A stretch of 64,000 nucleotides of DNA from Nelumbo lutea (lineage: Eukaryota; Streptophyta; Magnoliopsida; Proteales; Nelumbonaceae): positions 81,502,383-81,566,382 of the forward strand of contig JAKGHH010000002.1 in assembly GCA_022828595.1 (NCBI GenBank). The letters are read 5' to 3'. The position numbers and the translations under genes were made by a program. Below, in pieces: positions 1-10,676 of this stretch. Position 1 is the first letter of the stretch. The number at the start of each line of letters is the position of its first letter. Under the pieces are notes generated by a model that searched no databases, was not told the origin of the DNA, and was given only the letters and a program-made list of their open reading frames with translations.

Positions 1-346
1 GTCAGTCACCTCCATGGCAATCCTTTGACCATCTCCTATTGTATATTCATTAATTTTAGTGTATGGACAGAGATTAGGTTGATAGAACTCCCGAGGTTGA
101 CCATGGATCTCCTCATTTTGAAGCTCCCCACTCTTGCTGTAACGTATAGGGTCGATTGTGGTAGGGGTCTGTGGCCAGCATGTCCTTAAATGTAAATTCT
201 ACATTGCTGCGATCAGGACAGTAAGGCTCCAAGGGTCTCCTGAATACTTCTACTAAGGCCTTGATGGCTAGCTTCCTTGTTGACGTGCTTGCCCCTTGCT
301 TGCTGAAGAAGTGTGGAAGCTTCGGGCTTTGCTCTAATTTCTTTAT
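1..346 (-). pseudogene. Tat-type gypsy protease-region remnant
   Basis: Read on the minus strand, about 340-120 encodes a stretch with KQGASTSTRKLAIKALVEV and then HNRP, the tail of the conserved segment just before the retropepsin of Tat/Ogre-like Ty3/gypsy polyproteins. A frameshift or stop follows near 110. In another frame, about 100-1 reads NLGSSINLISVHTLK, which fits the protease active-site loop (usually D-x-G-S-S followed by a hydrophobic run). The catalytic Asp appears as Asn. The fragment has no start or end and is cut at its right by the copia LTR. Family placement is inferred from motif spacing only. Confidence 0.55.
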
Positions 347-1113
347 TAGAGACCAAATTCAAATTAGATTTGAATTTGGTAACCTCCTGATAAGACCAGG
401 AGTTAACTAACTTAATCTGTAGATAGGATTAAGATTATCCCCTATCCAAATACTGATTTGGATTGGGATTACTCCCAAAATATTGGGAGGTTTCTTAATC
501 AAGAAGAAAGAGGAGAAAAACCCCAAGAGAAATATCAGATTTTGAACCAGGGTTTGGTATGCAAGAGACACCTCCTGCGAATTGAGATTTGATCTCTCAC
601 ACACTCCAAAGAGAAGAGATAGTTCTGCCCTCTTCATCCCTGGATTTCTCCTCCTCTAGTAGCCGCCATTCCCTGTTGTAAGATTGGATCGTTGCAGCAA
701 CAGGAAGTCAAGAAATCAGTTCTTGATAACAGTCTTGCAAGAAAGACAAAAAAGATTCGGTGTTCAAGGTTTCCAGAGAATTCTTGCGAAGAATCTAATG
801 TGTAGGACGCACTCTGCTGGTTCCGTTCCATCCATATCTGTGTCATCTTCAGCAGGAGCGGATCTTGGTTTCTTCTTTGGGCGTGAACACCAACTTTGGG
901 AGATATTGTTTCTCCGGATCAGGTATAATCTTTTCTACTTCCTTTTGGTTCAGATCTGGTTTGATTATGGTTCAAGTAGAATCCTTGAATAATGTATTTT
1001 AAATTTAGGGAATATGATTCCCAATTGGAAGAAGGTAGGAAATTTTTTTGAAATTCGCCCACCCATTCCGCACCCTTCATGGCATCCATTAGATGGATCC
1101 TACCATTCTTTTA
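347..1113 (+). repeat. Copia-1 5' LTR, truncated at its 5' end
   Basis: This matches, in opposite orientation, the inner half of the long LTR at 5068-6921. Shared landmarks are GGTAACCTCCTGA near 380, GGCGTGAACACCAACTTTGG near 880 and CATTAGATGGATCCTACCATTC near 1086. It ends TTTTA instead of the expected TTTCA, one base before the primer-binding site. The outer half of the LTR, including the TGTTAGAC start, is missing. The breakpoint near 347 is judged by eye against the other copies. No intact TATA box remains in this copy. Confidence 0.75.
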
Positions 1114-1127
1114 GTGGTATCAGAGCC
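1114..1127 (+). other. Copia-1 primer-binding site (initiator tRNA-Met type)
   Basis: TGGTATCAGAGCC at 1115-1127 lies one base after the LTR end. This is the standard plant copia primer-binding site, complementary to the 3' end of initiator tRNA-Met. It fixes the element's orientation and the LTR boundary. Confidence 0.88.
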
Positions 1128-2886
1128 ACAGGTTTGAATCTTGAACCAAAAGAAAATCAGATCTGACCCTGCGCAAATTGCTTTCTTTTGTTTTCAAGAA
1201 ATGGTTTCTTGTTAAGGGCGATTGATCTAAAATTAATTTTTGTTCAATCTAAAATTTATTTAGAATTGTTCTTTATTTATTTTTGATTTAATGGACTGTT
1301 CGAACCTGGAGATTGTAGTGCAGATTTGGCGCAAATGGTCTGCGCACCCTTTTTCCTTTTTTTTATTATTATTTGGTCTGTAAATATTTTTTTTTATTTT
1401 TCTAAACTGAATGTATAGGATTTGATCAAGAATGTAATTAATTAATAGAAATACGATTTCTATTTTTATTTATTTTCTTGATTAAAGAAGAAGGAAGAAG
1501 ATGGCCGCGCGGGAGATTTGCAGATGGAGAAATCGCTACCTGTGAATTACAGTTTATGAAACTGTAACATTTGTGATTAACCTCTATTTTGCAGGTGGTA
1601 CGAACAATCCATATTTGATTTGTGATTGTCTAAAATCAAAATTATTAATTTCAGATCTCTCGTGAATTAATTCTTGAATTGAAAATCAGGTTTGGACCAT
1701 TTCGGACTAGATTGGACCAAAACAGTTTGGACCGAATCTGAGATTCGAAAGGGGCTGTTTTTCAGTCCATATTTCTCAGACTTGTTATTCCAAATCTGAT
1801 GTTCAATTACAGGGATTAATTTGGCCCACCTGTAAAGTCCAGTTTTAAAGGGTTAAAACTGCAAAAGCCAATTATTGTGAGAAAAGTTGTATGTGCCGAA
1901 CTGCTAACTGGAATTCAGCCCATACACCTAGTAACATTAATTGTTAATGCTTTAAGTTTTTTTTTATGGGTTGTTTAATGGGCTTTACAACAGTTAATTG
2001 ATTGGATCAATTCCTCCTTTACATGTGATGTTTGGATGTTTTGATGTGCTGCGACCATGGGCCATAAGCATTTGGCCCATGTTGACTCGTTAGTGGCTCT
2101 TGCGCACACCATGGCTGAATGCACATCATTGTCATGGTGTCCCTTAAGGTCATTGGATGACCCCCTCTCTACTTTGTGGGCCCCACAACCCTAAAAAGGG
2201 ATGCGTATGGAACCCCTAGCCAATTGAGGCCCACTAGAAATCTGACTTTATGAAAGTCAGTGGGAGCCAATTTGGTTTTACCTAAATTAGAATTAGGGCG
2301 TAATTTTGTTCCCTCTAGCAAATATGAATGCGTGTGATAGGGAGATCCATATGATGGACTCTCTAAAGGCCTTCTGTCATTAGCACAATGATGGGTCCAT
2401 CAGTAATGAGGAAACACACCATAAAATTGGGCTATCCATTTGCTGTTGGATCTATTAGAGTGTTTCATTAGATGATAGGGGCGTCATAGACCGATGTGGG
2501 AGGGGTTTCACCAGAAAATGGGAACTCTCTCATTTTACCTTGGCGTAACTTGAATATGATGGGTGTGCACTCACTGGACAGAAAGGTTTACCTGAAAATG
2601 GCTCTAAACCATGTCTAACAGAGGCCAAAGGGAAACTCATCTGATGAGTGGATATGATCCGTCATAGAAAGGTGGTAGGGTTATGCAGTTGAAACAGTTG
2701 GCTTCATGCACCCCATGTGGTTTCCCACATTTCTAGATACATTTCGTCGTCTCCGCCACTGAGAAAGGAGGGAAAATCTCAGAGATGAATAAATGGGAAC
2801 GGAACATAGATTAAAAGCCATATCTATGTAGGTAACATGAATCAAACTAAAGTTGTGGACTAACGACTTTGCTGTTTTATCAGAAA
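1128..2886 (+). other. Copia-1 untranslated leader
   Basis: About 1.75 kb separates the primer-binding site from gag and has no long open frame. It is conserved, in the same order, in the leaders of Copia-2 (10677-12346) and Copia-5 (33390-34738). Examples are the GATGTGGGAGGGGTTTCACC segment near 2495 and CATGGTGTCCCTTAAGGTCA near 2132. Conservation of a long non-coding leader across copies suggests it belongs to the family (packaging or regulatory RNA) and is not later insertions. Poly-T and AT-rich runs lie at 1360-1490. Confidence 0.6.
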
Positions 2887-3660
2887 ATGGAAAACGGTCA
2901 ATTTGAAAAGCTTCTAGATGATAAGAAGCTTAAGGGCCCAAACTTTGCCGATTGGTACAAAAATCTTATGATAGTCTTAACTTCCGAAAAGTTAGATAAG
3001 GTGGTGAAAAATCCTGCCCCGAAATGTCCAGGTGATAGGGATTCCGAGGCTCGTAGGAGGGACTACCAAGATTGGGAGGATAAGAACTCCCTAGCCTGCT
3101 GCTTTGTCATTGCTTCATTAGACAACCCAATACAGAGGTAGTTCGATCAGATCAAACTACCCAAGGACATATTGGACAATCTAAGAACAATGTATGAAGA
3201 GCAGAACCGTTTTACTCGACAGAAGGTCCTGAAATTGTTCATGACCGCGCAGATGTCCAAATGGCAGAAAGTTCAAGACCATTGTCTTCGGATGATGGGA
3301 TACATTAACGAACTCAAATCTCTTGGATCTGGGCTAGATCTTGGTACACAAGTGGATGCCAACTTGAATTCTTTACCCTCTTCCTTCAATGTGTTCACAA
3401 TGAATTACAATATGAATAAGCTGAATGTCAGCGTCCAGGAACTCAACAATATGTTGCAGAGGGCCGAGGATTTTTTAAAGAAGGATGAACCTATGGTTAT
3501 GCTTGCTGAAGCTAACAAATCGGGCAAGAAAAAGAGAAAGGCAAAGAAGACCCAGAAAAAAGCTGCCAAACCCAAGAAGTAGAAGAAGAACAAGGCATCT
3601 GATATTTGTCACTTCTACAAACAGATCGGCCATTGGAAGAGGAACTGTCCTGCTGTGAAG
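2887..3660 (+). pseudogene. gag: Copia-1 gag, disrupted
   Basis: Gag forms the virus-like particle and binds the RNA. The likely start is the ATG at 2887 (MENGQFEKLLDD), matching the ATG of the Copia-2 copy at 10676. The N-terminal part has KLKGPNFADWYKNLMIVL, the usual copia gag opening. A stop near 3139-3141 interrupts the frame (R-stop-FDQ where Copia-2 has RQFDQ), simplest as CAG to TAG. A Lys-rich basic stretch at 3520-3600 holds a second stop, then a zinc knuckle near 3607-3652 reads CHFYKQIGHWKRNC, where the second Cys of CX2CX4HX4C is Tyr. The frame then runs straight into RNase H because protease, integrase and most of RT are deleted. Confidence 0.82.
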
Positions 3661-4157
3661 AACATACTTAAATACCTACGAAGGACAAAAGAGTTTTGTC
3701 TGGTGTTCGATGGTAGTTCACTACAAATTCTAGGGTATGTTTTCACGATAGGATCGTGTGTTGTTTGCTGGAAAAGCAGCAAACAGGGGTCCACTGCAGA
3801 CTCCACAACCAAGGCCAAGTACATTGCCGCAAATGAAGCACCAAGGAAGCCGTGTGGATGAAGAAATTCATACACGAATTGGAAGTGATTCCGTCCAGCA
3901 CATCACCCATCCCGTCGTTGTGTGACAATAATGAAGCGATCGCCCAGGCTAAAGAACCTCGGGCCCACTCGAAGTCAAAGCACATCGAGAGGAAGTACCA
4001 TGTACTGCGGGAGATCGTTGATAGAGGGGACGTCCTAATTCAGAAGGTAGCATCAGTGGATAATGTGGCAGACCCATTGACTAAGCCACTGACACAGAAG
4101 GTGTTTGAGAAACACGTGGAAAGTATGGGACTCTGGCTTGTACCAGATTGGACCTAA
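3661..4157 (+). pseudogene. pol: Copia-1 RNase H remnant (end of pol)
   Basis: This is the C-terminal RNase H domain of a Ty1/copia polyprotein. Visible motifs are ILKYLRRTKEFCLVFDGSS, CWKSSKQGSTADSTT with KAKYIAANEA (usually EAEYIAASEA, so the Glu has become Lys), LCDNNEAIAQAKEP, HSKSKHIERKYHVLRE and NVADPLTKPL, ending at a stop after LVPDWT. There is a frameshift near 3845. It is fused almost directly to the gag zinc knuckle, so about 3 kb of pol was lost in one internal deletion. The Copia-2 equivalent is 6922-7507. Confidence 0.85.
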
Positions 4158-4160
4158 GTG

Positions 4161-4171
4161 CAAGTGGGAGC
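4161..4171 (+). other. Copia-1 polypurine tract
   Basis: AAGTGGGAG lies directly before the LTR start, just after the pol stop. The same motif sits next to the 3' LTR in Copia-2 (6922-6932, reverse), Copia-4 (21197-) and Copia-5 (32799-). It is the plus-strand priming site of the family. Confidence 0.75.
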
Positions 4172-4764
4172 TGCTAGATAGTCTTGTATGCCCTTAGCTT
4201 CAATCGGATTTGATGTACTTTTGTTATTTAGTGGAAATAAATTAAAGTGCATGTTTGATTCATGTTGTTTGGTATAATTCTGTGTAAGACCCTAAAACTG
4301 GACACTTATAGAAACTTGTGTTAGTTTTAAATGTTCACCGCCATTGGATGAGTCTGGGGAGATTTATCCTGCCAAGGCTGATACTGGTGTGCCACCAAGT
4401 GTTGGGATGGATTATTTCGGCCATCAGGGTAAGACCCAAGGCACATGCAGTATGGGATTGCTTGAACCCTTGAACTGGACTAGATTTCCAGTATTGCCCT
4501 AGACCTTGGAGATAGATGGGAAAAACTGAAAAGTTACATCTGACCCCTAAACTCGATTATGACACATCACTAGGTGTCGGATCAGGCTGTCTTTGATGTG
4601 TTAATCAGTGAGATACTTAGTGGGGGTCAAAACCTGGACATGTTGGGGCAGTCTGAGAATTCATCTGAGTGAGTGGTCATAGTGACAGGATCAGCCCCTT
4701 TGTCGGACAATGGTAATGATCGGGAATGCACTCTCTCTGATGAAAACCAAACTGCCGACAGTTG
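4172..4764 (+). repeat. Copia-1 3' LTR, truncated at its 3' end
   Basis: Starts TGCTAGATAGTCTTGTATGCCC, matching the TGTTAGAC(A/G)GTTTTGTATGCCC start of the family. It runs through GGTAAGACCCAAGGCACATG and CTCTCTGATGAAAACC, then stops matching at about 4764, where gypsy coding sequence begins. Together with the truncated 5' LTR this shows Copia-1 was clipped on both outer sides. Confidence 0.78.
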
Positions 4765-5062
4765 GTTTCCAGTATTCCCCTACAAGTTGCTTTCTGTACA
4801 ACATCGATGGAACAAGCTAGTACCCCGCTACTTTGGACCCTACAATATCATGGAGAAAATTGGACCTCTTGCATACAAATTGGATCTCCTACCAGATTCA
4901 AGAGAGCACCCATTCTTCCATGTCTCGACTCTCAAAAAATGCTTGAAACAAGATGCCATAACTCAACCATATCTTCCCAAATTCTCAAGTGATATGGACC
5001 AAGGAACAAAGCCAGTGCACATCTTGAATTTTAGATGGGTCAAGAAAGACTCCCACATTGTT
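4765..5062 (+). pseudogene. Chromovirus-type gypsy integrase C-terminus, first part
   Basis: An open reading frame here encodes the conserved C-terminal integrase segment of Ty3/gypsy chromoviruses: PRYFGPYNIMEKIGPLAYKL, then REHPFFHVSTLKKCL, and the beginning of a chromodomain-like region (VHILNFRWVKKDSHIVL). Chromodomains steer integration towards particular histone marks. The frame is broken only by the Copia-2 insertion at 5063 and continues in the same frame at 13193, once the 8.1-kb insert and one CTAGA copy are subtracted. The left edge abuts a truncated copia LTR, so most of the gypsy element is missing. Confidence 0.75.
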
Positions 5063-5067
5063 CTAGA
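5063..5067. repeat. Target-site duplication of Copia-2 (left copy)
   Basis: CTAGA here is identical to CTAGA at 13188-13192. The pair exactly brackets TGAAAG...TCTAACA, giving a 5-bp duplication as expected of LTR integrases. Confidence 0.92.
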
Positions 5068-6921
5068 TGAAAGATTGGTAGGATCCATCTAATGGATGCC
5101 ATGAAAGGTGCGGAATGGGTTGGCAAATTTAAATAATTTTCCTACCTTCTCCCAACTGGGAATCATATTCCCTAAATTTAGAATACAATATTCAAGGATT
5201 CTACTTGAACCATAATCAAACCAGATCTAAACTAAAAGAGAACAAAAAGGATTGTACCTGATCCGGAGAAACAATATCTCCCAAAGTTGGTGTTCACGCC
5301 CAAAGAAGATGCCAAGATCTGCTCCTGCTGAAGATGACACAGTTGTTGATGGAACGGAACCAGCAGGGTGCGTTATATACTCTAGATCCTTCGCAAGAAC
5401 CCACTGGAAATTCTGAACACTGATTCCTTTTCAGTCTTTTCTGCAAGACTGATGTCAAGAACTGATTTCATGACTTCTTTCTCCTACAAAGATCGAATCT
5501 TGCAAGAGGGGTTGGCGGCGGCTGGAGGAGAACACCCGGGACGAAGATGGCTTAACAACTTTTCTTCTCTCTGGAGTTCTTGAGATCAAATCTCTATGTC
5601 AGAAGACTTTCTTCTCTCCTTTTTTTTTGGAAAAACATGGTTCGAAATCTAGTATATTCGAATTTTTTTCCTCCTTTCTTCTTGATTAAGAAATCCTCCT
5701 AATTAGGAGTTATCCCAATCCAAATCAATATTTGGATAGGGGATAATCTTAATCCTATTTGTAGATTAAGCTAGTTTACTCCTGATCTTATCAGGAGGTT
5801 ACCATATTCAAATCTGATTTGAATTTAGTCTCCCAGAGTGGGTAAGGTCATAAACCCTATCCTTTTTACTAACATTAATCTCAGATTCGCCCCATAGATG
5901 GGTGATCATATCAGCCCAGCTCGTAATTGGCTTTTGGTCCATTAAGTGTTCAGTGTTTAATTAGTTTCCAATATGTTGCCCAGTTGGGCTTCTTTGTAAG
6001 GCATGGGACCCAAGCATTGATCTACACACCAGCCACATGGGTTCGGCCCAGCCTTTATTACAAGGCCCAGCCGAATTCACTGAAAACTCAGTGACCCCCT
6101 TGAGCCCATCATATGGACCCTAGGGGCCCAACACTAACATTAAGTGGTCCCTGGGCCAAGCCATCTTATAAAAACCTAGGGACTATCGGCAGGTGGAAGA
6201 TTAGCCCATCAGGTATTATCCTAAATGGTCTTACACTTAACCTCTCAGCCCTTAATGATCAAGCACTGCCCGACAAGAGAAGACATTTCCCTTAGCTGCA
6301 AGGAACAGTGTCGCACTCTCTACTCACATTGATCCCAAGAATTAAAACCTTTTGCAAATGTTTTTGAAACCATACATATACAAATATATATATATATATA
6401 TATTTATTTATTTATTTATTTTGCAAAACAAAATTCCAATGATTGAAATCAACTGCCAGCAGTTTGGTTTCCATCGGAGAGAGTGCATTCCCAATCATTA
6501 CCATTGTCCTACAAAGGGGCTGATTCTGTCACTATGGTCATTCACTCAGATGAATTCTCAGACTGCCCCAACATGTCCAGGTTTTGACCCCCACTAGGGG
6601 TCAGGTGTAACTTTCCAGTTTTGTCCATCTGTCTCCAAGGTCTAGGGCAATACAGGAAATCTGGTCCGGTTCAAGGGTTCAAACCATCCCAACACTTGGT
6701 GGCACATCAGTATCAGCCTTGGCAGGATAAATCTCCCTAGACTTATCCAATGGCTGTGAACATTTAAAACTAACACCAGTCTATATAAGTGTCCAATTTT
6801 AGGGTCTTACACCGAAATATACCAAACAACATGAATCAAGCATGTACTTTATTTATTTACACTAAATGTCAAAAGTACATCAAATTGGATTGAAGCTAAA
6901 GGCATACAAAACCGTCTAACA
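5068..6921 (-). repeat. Copia-2 3' LTR
   Basis: Read on the minus strand it runs TGTTAGACGG...ATCTTTCA. It carries an AT microsatellite (TA repeats then ATTT repeats, about 6383-6420). Against the 5' LTR it lacks two inner pieces: one between CCCCACTA and GGGGTC near 6597, and one near 6690 that in the other copy contains the CCTTGGGTCTTACCC segment. It retains about 1.13 kb (roughly 5091-6224) that the 5' LTR has lost. Confidence 0.88.
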
Positions 6922-7507
6922 ACTCCCACTTGCACTTAGGTCCAATCCGGTACAAGCCAGAGTCCCATACTTTCCACGTCTTTCTCAAACACCTTCTGTG
7001 TCAGTAGCTTAGTCAATGGGTCTGCCACATTTTCCATTGATGCTACCTTCTGAATTTTGATGTCCCCTCTACCAACGATCTCTCACAGTACATGGTACTT
7101 CTTCTCGATGTGCTTTGACTTCGAGTGAGCCTGAGGCTCTTTAGCCTGGGCGATCGCTCCATTATTGTCACACAACAACGGGATAGGTGATGTGTTGGAC
7201 GGAATCACTCACAATTCATGTATGAATTTCTTCATCCACATGGCTTCCTTGGCAGCTTCACTTGCGGCAATGTACTCGGCCTCGGTTGTGGAGTCTGCAG
7301 TAGACCCCTGTTTGCTGCTTTTCCAGCAAATAGCACACGATTCTATCGTGTAAATATACCCAGATGTAGAGTTTTTATCATCTGGATCTGATTGGAAATC
7401 GACATCGGCATACCCTAGAACTTGTAGTGAACTACCATTGACTACCAGACAAAACTCTTTTTCCTTCGAAGGTATTTAAGTATGTTCTTCACAGCACTCC
7501 AATGCTC
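6922..7507 (-). pseudogene. pol: Copia-2 RNase H
   Basis: Degrades RNA in RNA/DNA hybrids during reverse transcription. The minus strand reads CWKSSKQGSTADSTTEAEYI, AASEAAKEAMWMKKF, SPIPLLCDNNGAIAQAKEP, HSKSKHIEKKYHVL and NVADPLTK, ending LVPDWT just before the polypurine tract. The Glu of TEAEYIAASEA is retained, unlike in Copia-1. At least two in-frame stops (in HEL-stop-V and HVL-stop-EI) sit where Copia-1 has sense codons; the second, against CGG in Copia-1, needs one C-to-T and one G-to-A change. Confidence 0.88.
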
Positions 7508-8736
7508 CTACCCTGGGTTGGCTTGGAATCTGCTTACCATACTCACCGCCTGAGCTATGTCCGATCGAGTGCACAGCATGGCATACATGATGCTCCATAT
7601 GGCTGAGACATAGGGAACGTCTCTCATGCCTTCAATCTCCTCATAAATCTTGGGAGACATCTTCTTGGAGAGGGTGACTCCATGCCTGAAAGGAACATAT
7701 CCTTTCTTGAAGTTCTCCATGCTATATCTTTTGACAATTTTGTTAATGTAAGCAGCCGGGGATAATCCAATTAGCCGCTTCGATATATCTCTATAGAGTC
7801 GAAGACCCAGTATATATGAAGCTTCTCCAAGATCTTTCATGGAGAACTACTGTGATAGCCATACATTCATCGAAGTCAACATTCCACTTCATTCCCAATG
7901 AGTAGGATATCGTCCATGTACAACACCAAAAGGGTGATCTTATCCCCACTAGATTTCCTGTAAACACAGGGCTCATCCGGATTCTACATAAAGTCAAATG
8001 TTTTGACAGTAGAATTGAAACGAATGTTCCAACTCCTAGTAGCCTGCTTAAGTCCATATATGCATCTATTAAGTTTACATACCATGTGTTCCTGACTAGC
8101 AGCAATGAAGCCTTGTGGCTGCTGCATGTTGATGTCTTCATTAAGATCTCCATTCAGGAACGCGGTTTTGACATCCATCTACCAAATCTCATAGTCATGG
8201 TATGCTGCTACAGTTAAAAGGATCCTAATGGATTTGAGCATGGCCACAGGTGAAAATGTTTCCTCATAATCGATACCTTCTTTCTGAGTGTACCCTTTCA
8301 CCACCAAACGAGCTTTGTAGGTCTCAATCCTGCCATTGGGGCTTTTTTTCCTCTTGTAGAACCATTTGCAACCAATTTCTTTTACCCCAGAGGGCGGATC
8401 TACTAGAGTCCATATTCCATTGATCTCCATCGAGTCCATCTCATCTCTCATGGCCTCCACCCACTTCTGGGAATCTATGTCTAACATAGCTTCCGTGTAA
8501 GTTACGGGATCTTCTTCACTAGTCAAGGCTTCTACCAGGTAACTATCTTGGTTATAACCATATCGAACTGGTGGCCTGGATACCCGAGTGGATCTTCTTG
8601 GTTGGTCACTACCTAGAGCTTGTGGGACATCTCCCACTACACTTGAGCTCTCCTCATCAAAAACTATTTCTTGACGATGGATGTCCAGGATGTAATCGGT
8701 TTCTAAGAATTGGGCGTTTTGACTACAGAACACTTT
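7508..8736 (-). pseudogene. pol: Copia-2 reverse transcriptase
   Basis: RNA-dependent DNA polymerase of a copia polyprotein. From the N-terminal side: the acidic linker and GYNQDSYLVEAL, then GCKWFYKRKKSPNGRIETYK, ARLVVKGYTQKEGIDYEETF, MDVKTAFLNGDLNEDI, CIYGLKQATRSWN, the catalytic loop LYMDDILLIGN (about 7895-7930), MKDLGEASYILGLRLYRD and DVPYVSAIWSIMYAMLCTRSD. The YMDD box is intact. Breaks are stops at 8179-8181, 7984-7986 and 7847-7849, each readable as CAG to TAG, and a one-base deletion just after YMDD near 7880. Confidence 0.9.
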
Positions 8737-9798
8737 CTACTCACTTGGGTCATAGAATAGATAACCCACCGAATCTTTTGGATAGCCTATAAATAGGCAA
8801 CAACTGGTTTTGGATTCTAACGTGTCCACACTTGTTCTTTTAACGTGTGTATGACAACTCCAAACCTTCAAGTGTCTCACACTTGGATTCCTTCCGGTCC
8901 ATAGTTCATATGGAGTCTTAGGAACCGATTTGGTTGGAACCTGATTCAGCACGTAGATAGCAGTCCCTAATGCATATCCCTAAAAGGATGTGGGTAATTC
9001 TGAGTGGACGAGAAGTGACCGTACCATGTCCAACAAGGTCCTATTCCTCCTCTCTGAAACACTATTGAGTTGAGGTGTGGCAGGAGGAGCTAATTGTGAC
9101 ACTATCCCATTGACCTTTAAGTAGTCACTAAATTCGTCAGAGAGATACTCGCCACCTCGATCTGATCGAAGGGCCTTAATTTCTCTCCCTAACTATTTCT
9201 CGAATTCCTGTTTGAATTCTTTGAACTTTTCAAATGACTCAGACTTGTGTCTCATTAGGTACACGTAACCATGTCGTGAAAAATCATCTGTAAAGGTGAT
9301 GAAATACACGTGTTGATTTCGTGTTCTAACACTCAAGCGACCACATACATCAGTATGTATTAGGTCAAGCGTGCCTACAGATCTTTCAGGTTTACCGTCA
9401 AATGGCCGCTTAGTCATCTTACCTTGAAGGCAAGGCTCACAAGTGGGAAGATTTTCTACAGTTAGAAAATCCAAAGGACCATCCTTTACCAACCTTGTGA
9501 TTTGGTCAACACCGATGTGGCCAAGTCGGTAATGCCAGAGGAACGTGGGATTTATTGTATCATGATTTCTTTTCTTGGGATTTTTGACCAACCTAGTTTC
9601 GGTTAAGTTAGTTTCCAGAGAATGATGTAGAACATAGAGACCATTCTCCAGCTTCCCGCATGTGATGAATTTGTTATTCCATTTAACAGTAATCACATTA
9701 CTAAAATAAATAGTATATCCATCAGCACACAGTTTGGAAACAGAAATCAAATTTCTTCTTAAGTTCTGTACATAAAGACAATCTTTAAGTACAAGCAC
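8737..9798 (-). pseudogene. pol: Copia-2 GAG-pre-integrase and integrase
   Basis: Integrase joins the cDNA to the chromosome. The N-terminal zinc-binding GAG-pre-integrase part reads WHYRLGHIGVDQ and CEPCLQGKMTKRPF (H-C-C ligands). The core has the first Asp in DLIHTDVCGRL, the second in LRSDRGGEYLS (about 9140-9170) and the Glu in SVSERRNRTLLDMVRS (about 9035-9080), so the DDE triad is present. The C-terminal end reads LFIGYPKDSVGYLFYDPSE. Stops lie at 9193-9195 and 8737-8739 (both TAG for expected CAG) and near 8980 (TAG for the usual Trp in TSFWGYA). Confidence 0.9.
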
Positions 9799-10010
9799 TC
9801 ATTCTCTAAAAACTAATTCTACATTTCCTATTGCCGCAGCTGCAACACTTACAGTCGTTCCCAAGAATAGTGTCACTTCGCCTTCACTCAATCTTCTGCT
9901 AACTTTGAACCCCTACAGTGAGTTACATGCATGAGTTTAAGCCCCGGAGTCAACACACCAAGACATAGAAGTAACTAACATATTAGCTTCTATGACACAA
10001 GTTTCGATGT
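9799..10010 (-). pseudogene. pol: Copia-2 aspartic protease remnant
   Basis: The minus strand shows CVDSGA followed at once by a stop and then HACNSL near 9920-9985, the retropepsin D-S-G-A loop of copia elements. It continues to the VLVLKDCLYVQNLRRNLISV segment that links protease to GAG-pre-integrase. The catalytic Asp is visible. The frame is broken several times. Confidence 0.72.
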
Positions 10011-10676
10011 TACCTTTCTTAGATTCCAGGTAGGCAGGACAGTTCCTCTTCCAGTGGTCGGTCTGCTTGCAGAGTGACAAATATCAGATGTCTTGTTCTT
10101 GTTCTGCAACATATTGCCGAGTTCCTAGACGCTAACATTCAATTTATTCATGTTATAGTTCATTGTGAACGCATTGAAGGAAGAGGGCAAAGAATTCAGG
10201 ATGGCATCCACTTACATGCCAAGATCTAGCCCGGATCCAAGGGCTTCAATTTCATTAATGTAGCCCATCATCCGAAGACAATGGTCATGAACTTTCTGCC
10301 CCTTGGACATCTGCGCGGTCATGAATAGTTTTAGGACATTCTGTCGAGTAGAATGGTTCTGCTCTTCATACATTGTTTTTAGACTATTCAATATGTCCTT
10401 GGCTAGTTCGATCTGATCAAACTGCCTCTGTATTGAGTTGTCTAGTGAGGCAATGACAAAGCAGTGGGCTAGGGAGTTCTTATCCTCCCAATCTTGGTAG
10501 TCCCTCCTACGGGCCTCAGAAGCCCTATCACCCGGACACTCTGGGGTAGGATTTTTCACCACCTTATCTAACTGTTCAAAAGTTAGGACCAGCATAAGAT
10601 TTCTGTACCGGTCGGCATAGTTTGGGCCCTTAAGCTTGTTATCATCTAGAAGCTTTGTGAATTGACCATTTGCCAT
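10011..10676 (-). pseudogene. gag: Copia-2 gag
   Basis: Start chosen at the ATG at 10676 (MANGQFTKLLDDNK), aligned with the Copia-1 start. It holds LKGPNYADRYRNLMLVL, RRRDYQDWEDKNSLAHCF, VIASLDNSIQRQFDQIELAK and a helical C-terminal segment ending in a stop at 10212-10214 (TAA where Copia-1 reads CAA). Downstream, about 10050-10100, lie the parts of the zinc knuckle, CH and then, in another frame, CKQTDHWKRNC, so a frameshift cuts the knuckle. About 120 bp that encode the Lys-rich region in Copia-1 are absent here. Confidence 0.87.

Noticed and set aside
1115..1127. tRNA-like sequence TGGTATCAGAGCC (also at 12347, 34739)
   Set aside because: Only the 13-base primer-binding site complementary to tRNA-Met is present; there is no tRNA cloverleaf.
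7165..7353. Plus-strand open frame over Copia-2 RNase H
   Set aside because: It is the complement of RNase H; the minus strand carries the conserved motifs.
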